From Nitrospirota bacterium (lineage in GTDB: Bacteria > Nitrospirota > JACRHL01): DNA of 64,000 nt. Position numbers and translations under genes: made by a program. The notes below the pieces were generated by a model. It was given only the letters and a program-made list of their open reading frames with translations. It was not told the DNA's origin and did not search any database. The stretch spans positions 186,001-250,000 of the forward strand of contig JACRHL010000003.1 in NCBI GenBank assembly GCA_016212085.1, read 5' to 3'. Positions 47,433 to 55,681 of this stretch are shown piece after piece. Position 1 is the stretch's first letter, and every line of letters begins with the position of its first letter.

Positions 47433-49490
47433 TCAGTCCCGCGCCCAGTCTTCCACCAGCCGGCTGGGGATGTGGGGGGCCTCGGACAGCGGCGGGTGGG
47501 CGCGGCCGGTGACGGCGCGGCGGCACACCCGCAGCATGTCGAGCACCAGCACCCAGGTGGTCAGCAAAAAGAACCCGGTCAGGGCTGCGGCCAGCCAGTC
47601 GTTGAAGATCAAACGGGGGACAGCGGCCAGCTTGTCGGGAGGCAGGGCGCCGGCGGCGGCCTGGGCCGCCAGGTCCCGCGCGTGGGCGAGGAATCCCACC
47701 CGCAGCTCGGGGCTGAACAGCTTCTGCCACGCCGCCGTGCTGGTGATCACCACCAGCCACGCCAGGGGCGCGCCCGTCACCCACGCGTAGCGCAGCTTGC
47801 CCGACTTCACCAGGATCGTGGTGCCCACGCACAGGGCGATGGCCGCCAGCATCTGGTTGGCGATGCCGAACAGGGGCCACAGGCTGTTGATGCCCCCCAG
47901 CGGGTCGATGGTGCCCACGTAGAGGAAGTACCCCCACGCCCCCACCACGCACAGGCTCGTGAGGATGACGCCGGGATACCAGCCCGTCCGCCCCAGGGGC
48001 TTGTGGATGTTCCCCAGCAGGTCCTGCAACATGAAGCGCCCCACCCGGGTGCCGGCGTCCAGGGTCGTCAGGATGAACAGGGCCTCGAACATGATCACGA
48101 AGTGATACCAGACGGGCAGCATCCCGTCGCCGAAGGCCCGCCCCAGGATGCCCGCCATGCCCACCGCCAGCGACGGGGCGCCGCCGGTGCGCGAGAGCAG
48201 CGAGTCCTCGCCCATCTCCGCCGCCAGCCCGTCCACCTGCGCCGCCGTGACGGGGAAGCCCCAGCCGCTGATGGTGGCGGTGGCGTCGGCGGCCGTCGTG
48301 CCCACCAGGCCCGCCGGGCTGTTGATGGCGAAGAACACCCCCGGCTCCAACACCGTGGCCGCCACCATCGCCATGATCGCGACGAACGACTCCATCATCA
48401 TGGCGCCGTAGCCGATCATCCGCGCGTCGCGCTCGTTGGAGAGCAGCTTGGGCGTGGTGCCCGAGGCGATCAGGGAATGGAACCCCGAGATGGCGCCGCA
48501 GGCGATGGTGATGAACACGAAGGGGAAGAGCTCGCCCCCGAACACCGGCCCCGTGCCGTCGATGAAGGGCGTCACGGCGGGCATCCGCACCTCGGGGTGG
48601 AGCAGGGTGATCCCCAGGGCCAGGGCCAGGATCGTGCCGACCTTCAGAAAGGTCGAAAGGTAGTCCCTGGGCGCCAGCAGCAGCCACACGGGCAGCACCG
48701 CCGCCGCGAAGCCGTAGACGATGATCATGATGGCCAGGGTGGGCCCGTCGAAGTCGAACCAGGCCCGCAGCACCGGATGCTGGTCCACCCAGCCGCCCCC
48801 CACCACCGCCAGGAGCAGCAGGGCGGCGCCGATCAGCGTGGCCTCCAGCACCCGCCCGGGGCGCAGGCCCCGCATGTACAGGCCCACCAGCATGGCGATG
48901 GGGATGGTGGCGGCCACGGTGGCGGTGCCCCAGGGGCTGTGCTTGAGGGCGTTGACCACCACCAGGCCCAGCACCGCGATCAGGATGATCATGATCATCA
49001 TCACCCCGACCAGGGCCGCCGCGCCCCCCACGGGGCCCAGCTCGTCCCGCGCCATCTGGCCCAGCGAGCGGCCGTCGCGGCGGGTGGAGAAGAACAGGAT
49101 GACGAAGTCCTGCACGCACCCCCCCAGCACCGCCCCGACCAGGATCCACAAGGTCCCCGGCAGGTAGCCGAACTGGGCGGCCAGGGTGGGGCCGATCAGG
49201 GGCCCCGGCCCGGCGATGGCCGCGAAGTGGTGCCCGAACACCACCCAGCGGTGGGTGGGCACGAAGTCGCGCCCGTCGGCCAGGCGCTCGGCCGGGGTGG
49301 CCCGGGTCGGGTCCAGGGCCAGCACCCGGGCGGCGATGAAGGCGCTGTAGAAGCGGTACCCCAGCGCATACACGCACACCGCCGCGACGATGAACCACAG
49401 GCTGTTGACGGTCTCGCCCCGGGCCAGGGCGATGGCCCCCAGCGCCACCGCCCCCAATACCGCCACCGCCAGCCACACCAGCACCGCCAT
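47433..49490 (-). CDS. cstA: CstA-family carbon-starvation transporter (pyruvate/peptide)
   Basis: A 685-residue inner-membrane protein with about 16-18 hydrophobic segments. The CstA core is clear: FVPTHRWVVFGHHFAAIAG, GPLIGPTLAAQFGYLPG, CGAISGFHSLIASGTTPK, the QDLLGNIHKPLGRTGWYPG region and NQMLAAIALCVGT. E. coli CstA/BtsT import pyruvate and peptides on starvation. An AAGGAG eight bases upstream supports ATG 49490. It has its own promoter (49568-49596), and ybdD follows. Confidence 0.94.
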   Translation of the reverse strand: MAVLVWLAVAVLGAVALGAIALARGETVNSLWFIVAAVCVYALGYRFYSAFIAARVLALDPTRATPAERLADGRDFVPTHRWVVFGHHFAAIAGPGPLIGPTLAAQFGYLPGTLWILVGAVLGGCVQDFVILFFSTRRDGRSLGQMARDELGPVGGAAALVGVMMIMIILIAVLGLVVVNALKHSPWGTATVAATIPIAMLVGLYMRGLRPGRVLEATLIGAALLLLAVVGGGWVDQHPVLRAWFDFDGPTLAIMIIVYGFAAAVLPVWLLLAPRDYLSTFLKVGTILALALGITLLHPEVRMPAVTPFIDGTGPVFGGELFPFVFITIACGAISGFHSLIASGTTPKLLSNERDARMIGYGAMMMESFVAIMAMVAATVLEPGVFFAINSPAGLVGTTAADATATISGWGFPVTAAQVDGLAAEMGEDSLLSRTGGAPSLAVGMAGILGRAFGDGMLPVWYHFVIMFEALFILTTLDAGTRVGRFMLQDLLGNIHKPLGRTGWYPGVILTSLCVVGAWGYFLYVGTIDPLGGINSLWPLFGIANQMLAAIALCVGTTILVKSGKLRYAWVTGAPLAWLVVITSTAAWQKLFSPELRVGFLAHARDLAAQAAAGALPPDKLAAVPRLIFNDWLAAALTGFFLLTTWVLVLDMLRVCRRAVTGRAHPPLSEAPHIPSRLVEDWARD

Positions 49491-49544
49491 CGGCCCCGCT
49501 CCTTATTTTCCCGGCTTGCCATGCGGGCGCGCGCCTGCTCCCGC

Positions 49545-49596
49545 GCCCCCGCCGCGGGGGCCGGGGCATTGTAGGCGGTTCACGCCCTCCCGACAA
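49545..49596 (-). promoter_or_regulatory. Promoter of cstA with a hairpin at the predicted transcript start
   Basis: On the minus strand, TTGTCG (49591-49596), 17 bases, and TACAAT (49568-49573). The predicted start falls at the palindrome 49545-49561 (GCCCCCGC, one base, GCGGGGGC), so the leader would begin with a very stable hairpin. The leader is about 70 bases. The same hairpin could end transcription from the permease gene upstream. Confidence 0.5.
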
Positions 49597-49639
49597 CCGG
49601 GGGGAAATGGGGGAACGCGAAGTCCGGCGGGGCCGGCGC

Positions 49640-51016
49640 TCACCCGCTGGCGGCGAGGCGGCTGTGGTGGCGGCTGTAAACGAAGTACACCACCAGCCCC
49701 ACGGCCATCCAGAGGAAGAAGCGCAGCCACGTCACCCACGGCAGGCTGACCATCAGGTAGGCGCAGAACAGCACCCCCAGCACGGGGATCAGGGGGCTCA
49801 GCGGGGTGCGGAACGGACGCGGCAATTCCGGGCGGACCCGGCGCAGGTAGATCACCCCGCCGCACACCAGCACGAACGCGGCAAGGGTGCCGATGTTCAC
49901 CAGCTCCGCCACCGTGCCGATGGGCAGGAAGCCGGCCACGGCGGCCATGAACACGCCGCTCACCAGGATGATCCGCACCGGCGTCTTCCGCACCGGGTGC
50001 AGGGCGGAGAATACCGGCGGCAGCAACCCGTCGCGGGACATGGCCAGGAAGACGCGGGTCAGACCGTAGTAGAGCACCAGCATCACCGTGGTCAGCCCGG
50101 CGATCGCCCCGGCGGCGACCAGGGCCGAGGCACCCCGGTGCCCCAGGTTCAGCAGCGCCTCGGACACGGGCGACGGCACGTTCAGGCTGGCGTAGGGGGC
50201 CACCCCCGTCAGCAGCAGCGAGACCAGCACGTAGATCACGGTGCACACCGCCAGCGAGGCCAGGATGCCGATGGGCAGGTCGCGCTGGGGGCGGAACGCC
50301 TCCTCGGCCGCCGTGGATACGGCGTCGAAGCCAATGTAGGCGAAGAAGATCAGCGCCGCCCCCGCCATCACCCCCTGGAAGCCGAACGGCATGAACGGAT
50401 GCCAGTGGGCGGGATCGACGTTGAACGCGGCCACCCCGACAAACACGACGATCGCCGTCAGCTTCACCAGCACCATCGCGGCGTTGAAGCGCGCGCTCAT
50501 GTGCACGCCGATCGCCAGCAGCACGCTCAGGAACGCGATGATCCCCATCGCCGGCAGGTTCACCACCCCGCCCGCGCCCGGCGCGCTCACCAGCGCCTGC
50601 GGCAGGTGGATGCCCATGGCCGCCAGGGCGTTGTTGACGTAGCCCGACCAGCCGATCGCCACCGTCGGCGTCGCGACGCCGTATTCCAGGATCAGGTCCC
50701 ACCCGATCAGCCATGCCACCAGCTCGCCGAAGCCGGCGTAGGAATAGCCGTAGGCGCTGCCACAGCCGCCGATGGTGGAAGCCAGCTCCGCATACGCCAG
50801 GGCCGCGAACGTGCAGGCGAGCCCCGCCACCACGTACGAGAGGACGATCGCCGGCCCCGCCTTGGTCGCCGCCGCGACGCCAGTCAGGACGAAGATCCCG
50901 GCGCCGATGATGGCCCCGATGCCGAGCAGCGTGAGGTCCAGGGCCCCCAGGCAGCGCCGCAGGCCCGTGTCGCAGTATGCGTCCTGATCGATGGGCTTGG
51001 TGCGGAACAGGTTCAT
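49640..51016 (-). CDS. APC-family amino-acid permease (cationic amino-acid transporter type)
   Basis: A 458-residue transporter with about 12 membrane helices. The first helix motif GIGAIIGAGIFVLTGVAA is the APC substrate-binding loop. The AYAELASTIGGCGSAYGYSYAGFGELVAWLIGWDLILEY stretch (about residues 77-115) and FFAYIGFDAVSTAAEE are characteristic of the CAT/YfnA subgroup. Substrate is unknown. GGGGAGGGGAG precedes ATG 51016. Confidence 0.9.
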   Translation of the reverse strand: MNLFRTKPIDQDAYCDTGLRRCLGALDLTLLGIGAIIGAGIFVLTGVAAATKAGPAIVLSYVVAGLACTFAALAYAELASTIGGCGSAYGYSYAGFGELVAWLIGWDLILEYGVATPTVAIGWSGYVNNALAAMGIHLPQALVSAPGAGGVVNLPAMGIIAFLSVLLAIGVHMSARFNAAMVLVKLTAIVVFVGVAAFNVDPAHWHPFMPFGFQGVMAGAALIFFAYIGFDAVSTAAEEAFRPQRDLPIGILASLAVCTVIYVLVSLLLTGVAPYASLNVPSPVSEALLNLGHRGASALVAAGAIAGLTTVMLVLYYGLTRVFLAMSRDGLLPPVFSALHPVRKTPVRIILVSGVFMAAVAGFLPIGTVAELVNIGTLAAFVLVCGGVIYLRRVRPELPRPFRTPLSPLIPVLGVLFCAYLMVSLPWVTWLRFFLWMAVGLVVYFVYSRHHSRLAASG

Positions 51017-51141
51017 GGCTCCCCTCCCCGCGCGCAGGCGGGCGTGTCGTAAGCAGATCAGCGGTTGGGCGGAGAAGGTGCGTCTGGACGTCGGGGGTCG
51101 CACCGTCGAAAGGGGCGGAAACCGGGGCGCGCCCGGCGCCC

Positions 51142-51170
51142 AGTATCAATTTTTCCCCGGGCGCCGTCAA
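51142..51170 (-). promoter_or_regulatory. Candidate promoter of the permease gene
   Basis: Minus-strand TTGACG (51165-51170) and GATACT (51142-51147) with exactly 17 bases between them, about 125 bases upstream of the ATG. An AT-rich spacer end (GAAAAATT) stands out from the GC-rich context. The 190-base gap 51017-51207 holds no gene. Confidence 0.45.
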
Positions 51171-51207
51171 GGGACGTGGCGCCGGATCTCCCCCGCAGGG
51201 GCGGCGC

Positions 51208-51834
51208 CTATTCCCCCTCGTCGAGGCGGGATTTCCAGTGCCGGCGCACGTACCACGCCGCCCCGGCGAGCAGCACGGCGGCGATGACGGCGTCGAAGCG
51301 GTGGAAATAGACGCCCAGGGTGTCCCAGTTTTCCCCCATCGTGCGTCCGACCCAGGCCAGCCCGTAGCACCAGATGTACGAGCCCACGAAGGTGTAGAAC
51401 ACGAACCGGCCCATGGGCATGCGGCTGATGCCCGCCGGCAGGGCGATGAAGGTGCGGATGACGGGCAGCAGGCGGCCGACGAACACGGTGATGTCGCCGT
51501 GGCGGGTGAACCAAAGGTCGGCCTGGGCCAGGTCGCGGTGCGAGATCAGGACGTAACGGCCGTAGCGCCGGACCAGCGACCGGCCGCCGGAGGCGCCCAC
51601 GGCATACGCCACCAGGGATCCCAGCACGCACCCCACCGCCCCCGCCAGCGCCGCACCCCACAGGGTGAACTCGCCCGTGAACACCAGGTAGCCGGCGAAC
51701 GGCATGATGACCTCGGAGGGGAGCGGGATGCAGGCGCTCTCGATGGCCATCAGCACCACGATCCCGCCATACCCCATGCTCGAGATCGTGGCGATCACGA
51801 ACCCGCTCAACAGGGCGATCAGCTTTTCCAGCAT
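51208..51834 (-). CDS. DedA-family (SNARE-associated/VTT) membrane protein
   Basis: A 208-residue inner-membrane protein with about five hydrophobic segments. The DedA signature is present: ESACIPLPSEVIMPFAGYLV, the GSLVAYAVGASGG segment, and RLLPVIRTFIALPAGISRMP with the conserved arginines. Members act in membrane homeostasis; recent work links DedA proteins to undecaprenyl-phosphate and phospholipid flipping. GGGAG six bases upstream supports ATG 51834. Confidence 0.92.
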   Translation of the reverse strand: MLEKLIALLSGFVIATISSMGYGGIVVLMAIESACIPLPSEVIMPFAGYLVFTGEFTLWGAALAGAVGCVLGSLVAYAVGASGGRSLVRRYGRYVLISHRDLAQADLWFTRHGDITVFVGRLLPVIRTFIALPAGISRMPMGRFVFYTFVGSYIWCYGLAWVGRTMGENWDTLGVYFHRFDAVIAAVLLAGAAWYVRRHWKSRLDEGE

Positions 51835-51948
51835 GCGTTTCTCCCAAACCCCTGGCAACGTGCGGCCGCCCGCCGTGGCAACACCGGCGCCACGGGCCGC
51901 ATGATACCTGACACAGCGCCCCGGCCGCACCCCGCCGACGATTCCGGG

Positions 51949-52064
51949 GCCGCCCGCCGGGACGCCGGGCGTGCCGGCGTCGGACCCGCCCCGCACCCCG
52001 CCTTACACCCCCCGGAGTCCAGCAGGACAGGGCGGCGGTTTCCTGAACGTCCTGGATCACAGGA
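51949..52064 (+). repeat. tRNA-Arg-derived repeat, copy B
   Basis: Same family as copy A. Block 1 is 51949-51979; block 2 is 51989-52064, without the roughly 50-base insert between blocks present in copy A. The tRNA-like part keeps CAGCAGGA.AG.GCG.CGGTTTCCT.AAC of tRNA-Arg(CCT). It then ends in a small hairpin (TCCTG-GATCA-CAGGA) instead of a T-arm. It lies upstream of the minus-strand dedA gene, the same relative position copy A has to rimB. Confidence 0.7.
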
Positions 52065-52191
52065 GGGCACCTCTAGATAACCGTCGCGAGCGGCGTGAGT
52101 GCAAGGCGCCCAGAGCGGAGCGGCACCGCCACGTCGCGCGGCAGGTTAATAGAAGCGCCCGAAAGCCGAACGGCCCCGGGGCCGCACAGAA

Positions 52192-52219
52192 AAGGCCCCG
52201 CCGCTCCCGGCGGGGCCTT
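52192..52219 (-). terminator. Intrinsic terminator for the secreted protein gene
   Basis: An 11-base-pair perfect stem (52192-52202 with 52209-52219) around a 6-base loop. On the minus strand it ends in CCTTTTCTGT, a short U-run. It lies 58 bases beyond the stop at 52278. Confidence 0.72.
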
Positions 52220-52277
52220 GACCGAGCGGGCGGCCCAGGGAACGGTTCAAACGCTAGGGATGCGTCGCGTACACGGC

Positions 52278-52808
52278 CTATTTGGGGTGGCTCTGGATGG
52301 GAACCATGATGTGTGCGTAATCGGTACCCGCCCACATCACGAACGGGCCACCGTTGTTGGGGTCTGTGGAAATGCCTTTCAGGGACGCCAGGTCCGGCAC
52401 CAGGACCATCAGGTGCGGCCCGGAGTCGTTAGACCACTGATTGTCCTGCGTGGGGCCGCTGGCGTACGGGTCGGTGTTGCTTACCGGCCAGTCACCCTGA
52501 AGCATGTAGGAAATCCCCACCCCGGTGTAGGCCGGCTTCTCTTTCTTCATGTAAGACTTCAGGAAGCTGAGCCATGGCTCATTGCCACATAGCGGCGAGT
52601 TACCAGGGGTGTCCGCATTGTCCGGCAGGCAGAACCAGCCATTGTTGCCACTCTCGATCACGCTCAGATCCCACCCCATGACCGTGGCCCCCCCGGTGAT
52701 CGAGGAAGGACCGGCACTGCGGGCGCTCTCGATCCGCAGGTCGCCGCCCATGGCCGAAACCGGCATCATCAGTGCCAAGCTCACCAGGAATACTGTCTTT
52801 AGACGCAT
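52278..52808 (-). CDS. Exported protein of unknown function, 176 aa
   Basis: Not recognised by function. A signal peptide is clear (MRLKTVFLVSLALMMPVSAMGG). The mature part is acidic to neutral, with recognisable but uncharacterised segments: VMGWDLSVIESGNNGWFCLPDN, SPLCGNEPWLSFLKSYM, GPHLMVLVPD and VMWAGTDYAHIMVPI. Two cysteines could form a disulfide. The codon mix looks a little less GC-biased than in neighbouring genes, consistent with acquisition. It is flanked by repeat B and tRNA-Arg and has its own terminator. I start at ATG 52808, behind GGGGGAAC. Confidence 0.82.
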   Translation of the reverse strand: MRLKTVFLVSLALMMPVSAMGGDLRIESARSAGPSSITGGATVMGWDLSVIESGNNGWFCLPDNADTPGNSPLCGNEPWLSFLKSYMKKEKPAYTGVGISYMLQGDWPVSNTDPYASGPTQDNQWSNDSGPHLMVLVPDLASLKGISTDPNNGGPFVMWAGTDYAHIMVPIQSHPK

Positions 52809-53099
52809 CGTTGTTCCCCCTGTTTCGAACGTTTGTGGCATTTTGTCGAGTGACCTGCCCCCTCCGGGGAAGATTCGACCCTTGCGTCAGTGTGAGTATT
52901 TTCAGTATCGGTTTTCAATGGACCCCACCCGATACCGTAGCCCCCACATGGAGGTCGGTTGAATGAGCGGTCTTGCCGCCCGGCGCATCGACCCGCCGCC
53001 CGCGCTTGGTTCAACCCACCCATCCGTGCGAAAATGCCGGCCGGACCGCTGCCGATGCGGGACTCCCGATCTTTCTCATCGGTGCGGTGCAGCAGTGCC

Positions 53100-53125
53100 A
53101 CCGTGCCCAGGGGTGGGCACGGTTT
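53100..53125. other. Hairpin in the gap before tRNA-Arg
   Basis: A 9-base-pair stem (53100-53108 with 53115-53123) around AGGGGT, followed by TTT. The gap 52809-53185 contains no convincing gene. Its right arm begins an 18-base stretch (53115-53132) that recurs with one mismatch at 46414-46431, near repeat A. Confidence 0.4.
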
Positions 53126-53185
53126 GGACACGAGCCCATTTCGGGATGCCGCCAAAGGCACCCTAAGCGCTTGAAATATTTACAA

Positions 53186-53262
53186 GCCCCCGTAGCTCAG
53201 CAGGATAGAGCGACGGTTTCCTAAACCGCAGGTCGTGCGTTCGAATCGCGCCGGGGGCACCA
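53186..53262 (+). tRNA. tRNA-Arg (anticodon CCT)
   Basis: 77 bases including CCA. The acceptor arms GCCCCCG/CGGGGGC pair (53186-53192 with 53252-53258), and the D-arm GCTC/GAGC and T-loop TTCGAAT are normal. The anticodon CCT lies at 53220-53222 in the loop TTCCTAA; the outermost anticodon-stem pair is an A-C mismatch. It is the apparent parent of repeats A and B. Confidence 0.95.
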
Positions 53263-53281
53263 TTCTTTTTCGCGGGGCAAC

Positions 53282-54073
53282 GTGAAGCCGAGGCTGCGCA
53301 TCGTCCACAACCTGGCGCGCTCCGGCAGCACCCTGATGTGCAAGTGCCTGGGGTGCATGGATGGCGTGGTGCTGCTGAGCGAGATTCACCCCGCCGCGGG
53401 GCACCTGTTCAATCCGCTGCAACAGGCCCACGAGTGGTTCGGCCTGCTCACCCAGGCGGACCGGGCTGCGCTGGCGGCGGCGGGCGGGCGCATCGGCTTC
53501 GCCGACGCCATCGCGCTGATCGCGCGGCGCTGCGGCGAGCAGGGCCGCCACCTGGTCCTGCGCGACTGGGCGCACCTGGACTTCACCGGGGTGCCGTTCC
53601 TGGACCGCCCCGGCTACCGGATGAGCCTGTACGAGGGGCTGAAGGGTGGCTTCGACATCCTCCGCGTGGCCACCGTGCGCCACCCCATCGACCAGTGGCT
53701 CAGCCTGGGGCAACTGGCCCTGTTCCAGGCGCCCATGGCCGACGGGCGGCTCACGGTGGAGGGGTTCCTGGATGGCTACCTGCGCTTCGCCCGCCTGGGC
53801 GCCGAATTCGGCTTCGTGCGCTACGAGGATTTCACCCGCGACCCGAACGGGGTGATGGCCGACCTGTGCAGCCGGCTCGACGTGCCCTTCGACCCCGCCT
53901 TCATCGACCGCTGGCACCGCTACGCCACCATCACCGGCGACGTGCGGGGCACCCGCGGCGGCACCCGGATCAAGCCCCTCACGCGCCGCGCCGACGATCC
54001 CGCCCTGCTCGAACGCTTCCGGGCCTGCCCCGCCCATGGGGAGGCCCTGGCGCTGCTGGGTTATGATGACTGA
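53282..54073 (+). CDS. Sulfotransferase-family protein
   Basis: A 263-residue cytoplasmic protein resembling PAPS-dependent sulfotransferases. NLARSGSTLMCKCL near residue 10 is the 5'-phosphosulfate loop, and ATVRHPIDQWLSL near 130 is the 3'-phosphate-binding motif. A later RYEDFTRDPNGVMADLCSRLDVP is typical of the fold. The acceptor is unknown (polysaccharide or protein are common). GTG 53282 lies 20 bases past the tRNA-Arg, with GGGG upstream. It is convergent with the exosortase operon. Confidence 0.8.
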   Translation: MKPRLRIVHNLARSGSTLMCKCLGCMDGVVLLSEIHPAAGHLFNPLQQAHEWFGLLTQADRAALAAAGGRIGFADAIALIARRCGEQGRHLVLRDWAHLDFTGVPFLDRPGYRMSLYEGLKGGFDILRVATVRHPIDQWLSLGQLALFQAPMADGRLTVEGFLDGYLRFARLGAEFGFVRYEDFTRDPNGVMADLCSRLDVPFDPAFIDRWHRYATITGDVRGTRGGTRIKPLTRRADDPALLERFRACPAHGEALALLGYDD

Positions 54074-54103
54074 CCGCGCGCCGGGGGCCGTCGTGAGCGG
54101 CGC

Positions 54104-54733
54104 TCAGCCCGGCAGGTAGTCGGGCAGCAGCCCCAGCACCCCGGCGGCGAAGGCCCGGGCGGCGTCGCGGGCGGCCTGCTCGTCGCCCCCGCTGACGGGC
54201 ACGATCACCCGCACCAGGGCGCCGTCGGTGCGGTGGCGCGAGGCGGCGTCCCACACCATGTAGAGCTTGGCCATGTACTCGCTGGCGATCACCCGCCCCC
54301 GGTCGTGATACCAGTACACCACCACCTGCCTGTCGGTGGCCTTCTGGATGACGATCTCGTTGACGGTGGCGGGGCCGCCCGGAGCGGGCAGGTCCACGGC
54401 GCCCGTATCCACCATCTGCCAGCCGCTGCCGGGCAGGCAGTTCTTGGGGGAGTGGTAGGTGGCGCCGGTGCGCTGGCTCTCGTAGAAGCCGATGTACAGG
54501 TCCACCGGCGGCCGGCCATCGGCCCAGTAGGTGCGCGACAGATAGTCGGTCAGGCGCAATTCGCGCAGCACCGGCGCCGCCAGGTGCCGCTCCTCCGCCC
54601 GAAGGCCCAGCACCTGGCCGGGAAACAGGCCGAGCGCCTCGCGCGCGATCCGCACCTCGGCGCTGGACGTATAGTCCAGCAGCAGCAGGCCGCCCAGCAG
54701 GATCGCCACGGACATCCAGACGGAACGGGTCAT
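54104..54733 (-). CDS. epsI: EpsI-type exosortase-associated protein (DUF3485)
   Basis: A 209-residue protein with one N-terminal membrane anchor (residues 7-22). The family motif VDLYIGFYESQRTGATYHSP-KNCLPGSGW is intact, as is VVYWYHDRGR. EpsI proteins are exported partners of exosortase in exopolysaccharide and PEP-CTERM systems. The ATG overlaps the exosortase stop (ATGA), so the pair is coupled. Confidence 0.9.
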   Translation of the reverse strand: MTRSVWMSVAILLGGLLLLDYTSSAEVRIAREALGLFPGQVLGLRAEERHLAAPVLRELRLTDYLSRTYWADGRPPVDLYIGFYESQRTGATYHSPKNCLPGSGWQMVDTGAVDLPAPGGPATVNEIVIQKATDRQVVVYWYHDRGRVIASEYMAKLYMVWDAASRHRTDGALVRVIVPVSGGDEQAARDAARAFAAGVLGLLPDYLPG

Positions 54734-55560
54734 GCCGGCCCCCCTCCGCGCCGCCGCCGGACGGCAACGACGTGGATCAGGCCGCTCTCGGCGACCAGGA
54801 TCGCCACCGCCGCCACGAACACCAGCCAGCCGGAAAAGGTGTGGTAGAACCCCTGCGCCGCCTGCACGCCGAACGCCTGCGCCAGGATGCCCGTGCCCGC
54901 CACGCGGCCGGCGTTGGTGAGCACCGCGATGGGCACCGCCGAAACCACCAGCAGCGCGCGCGCCGCCCAATGGCGCTGGGCGAAATAGGCGAACACCACC
55001 GCCAGGGCGATGAGCGACACCAGCGAGCGGATGCCGCTGCACGCATCGGCCACCTCCAGGGTGGTGTGCGCCAGGTGCACGATGTTGCCCTCGCGGAACA
55101 CGGGGATCTGGAGCAGCAGCAGCACCTGCTCGGCGCAACGCGCCGCGAACAGCTGCAACGGGAACGACACGGCGTTGAGCACGATGGCCGGCAGCGGCAC
55201 CGCCAGCATCAGGAACAGCACCGGAAAGGCCAGCAGCCGCGCCTGGGCGAAACCCAGGTTGAACCAGATCAGCCCGGCGATCACCCCGATCAGCGACATG
55301 CGCTGCACGAACAGCTCGGCGCCCACGTTGCCCGCCACCAGGGCCAGCACGGCAAGCCCCAGCAGCAGGGCGCCCAGGACGGACGGACGCACCGGCAGGC
55401 GGCGCAGCCGGTCCCGCCGCTCCCACACCAGGTACAGGGCGATGAGGGGCACCAGGAAGCCGTGGGAGTTGTTGGGGTCCGCCGCCCAATCGCGCCACAG
55501 GTGCGCCAGCACGTCGTGGTACAGGCCGGCCACCACCGCCACCAGCACCACCACGCCCAT
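54730..55560 (-). CDS. Exosortase (EpsH/Xrt family transpeptidase)
   Basis: A 276-residue, roughly eight-helix inner-membrane protease-transpeptidase that sorts PEP-CTERM-type proteins. The catalytic triad is visible: Cys in DACSGIRSL, Arg in TNAGRVAGTG and His in FYHTFSGW. The N-terminal DPNNSHGFLVPLIALYLVWERR is diagnostic. The start ATG 55560 is provisional; GTG and TTG lie seven to eight codons upstream. No obvious PEP-CTERM substrate occurs in this window. Confidence 0.92.
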   Translation of the reverse strand: MGVVVLVAVVAGLYHDVLAHLWRDWAADPNNSHGFLVPLIALYLVWERRDRLRRLPVRPSVLGALLLGLAVLALVAGNVGAELFVQRMSLIGVIAGLIWFNLGFAQARLLAFPVLFLMLAVPLPAIVLNAVSFPLQLFAARCAEQVLLLLQIPVFREGNIVHLAHTTLEVADACSGIRSLVSLIALAVVFAYFAQRHWAARALLVVSAVPIAVLTNAGRVAGTGILAQAFGVQAAQGFYHTFSGWLVFVAAVAILVAESGLIHVVAVRRRRGGGPA

Positions 55561-55681
55561 TGTCTTGCCTAGGTTCAACACCGTCCATCCACCCCATTCG
55601 CGGAATGCCGCTGCGCCGGGCCGGATCCCGCCGGCCCATCCCCCTCTTGTCGGCGCGCTGGCACCGGCGCGCCAGCGCGGC

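Noticed and set aside
52003-52064. Copy B as a functional tRNA gene
   Set aside because: The acceptor and D-stem are broken and the T-arm and CCA are absent.
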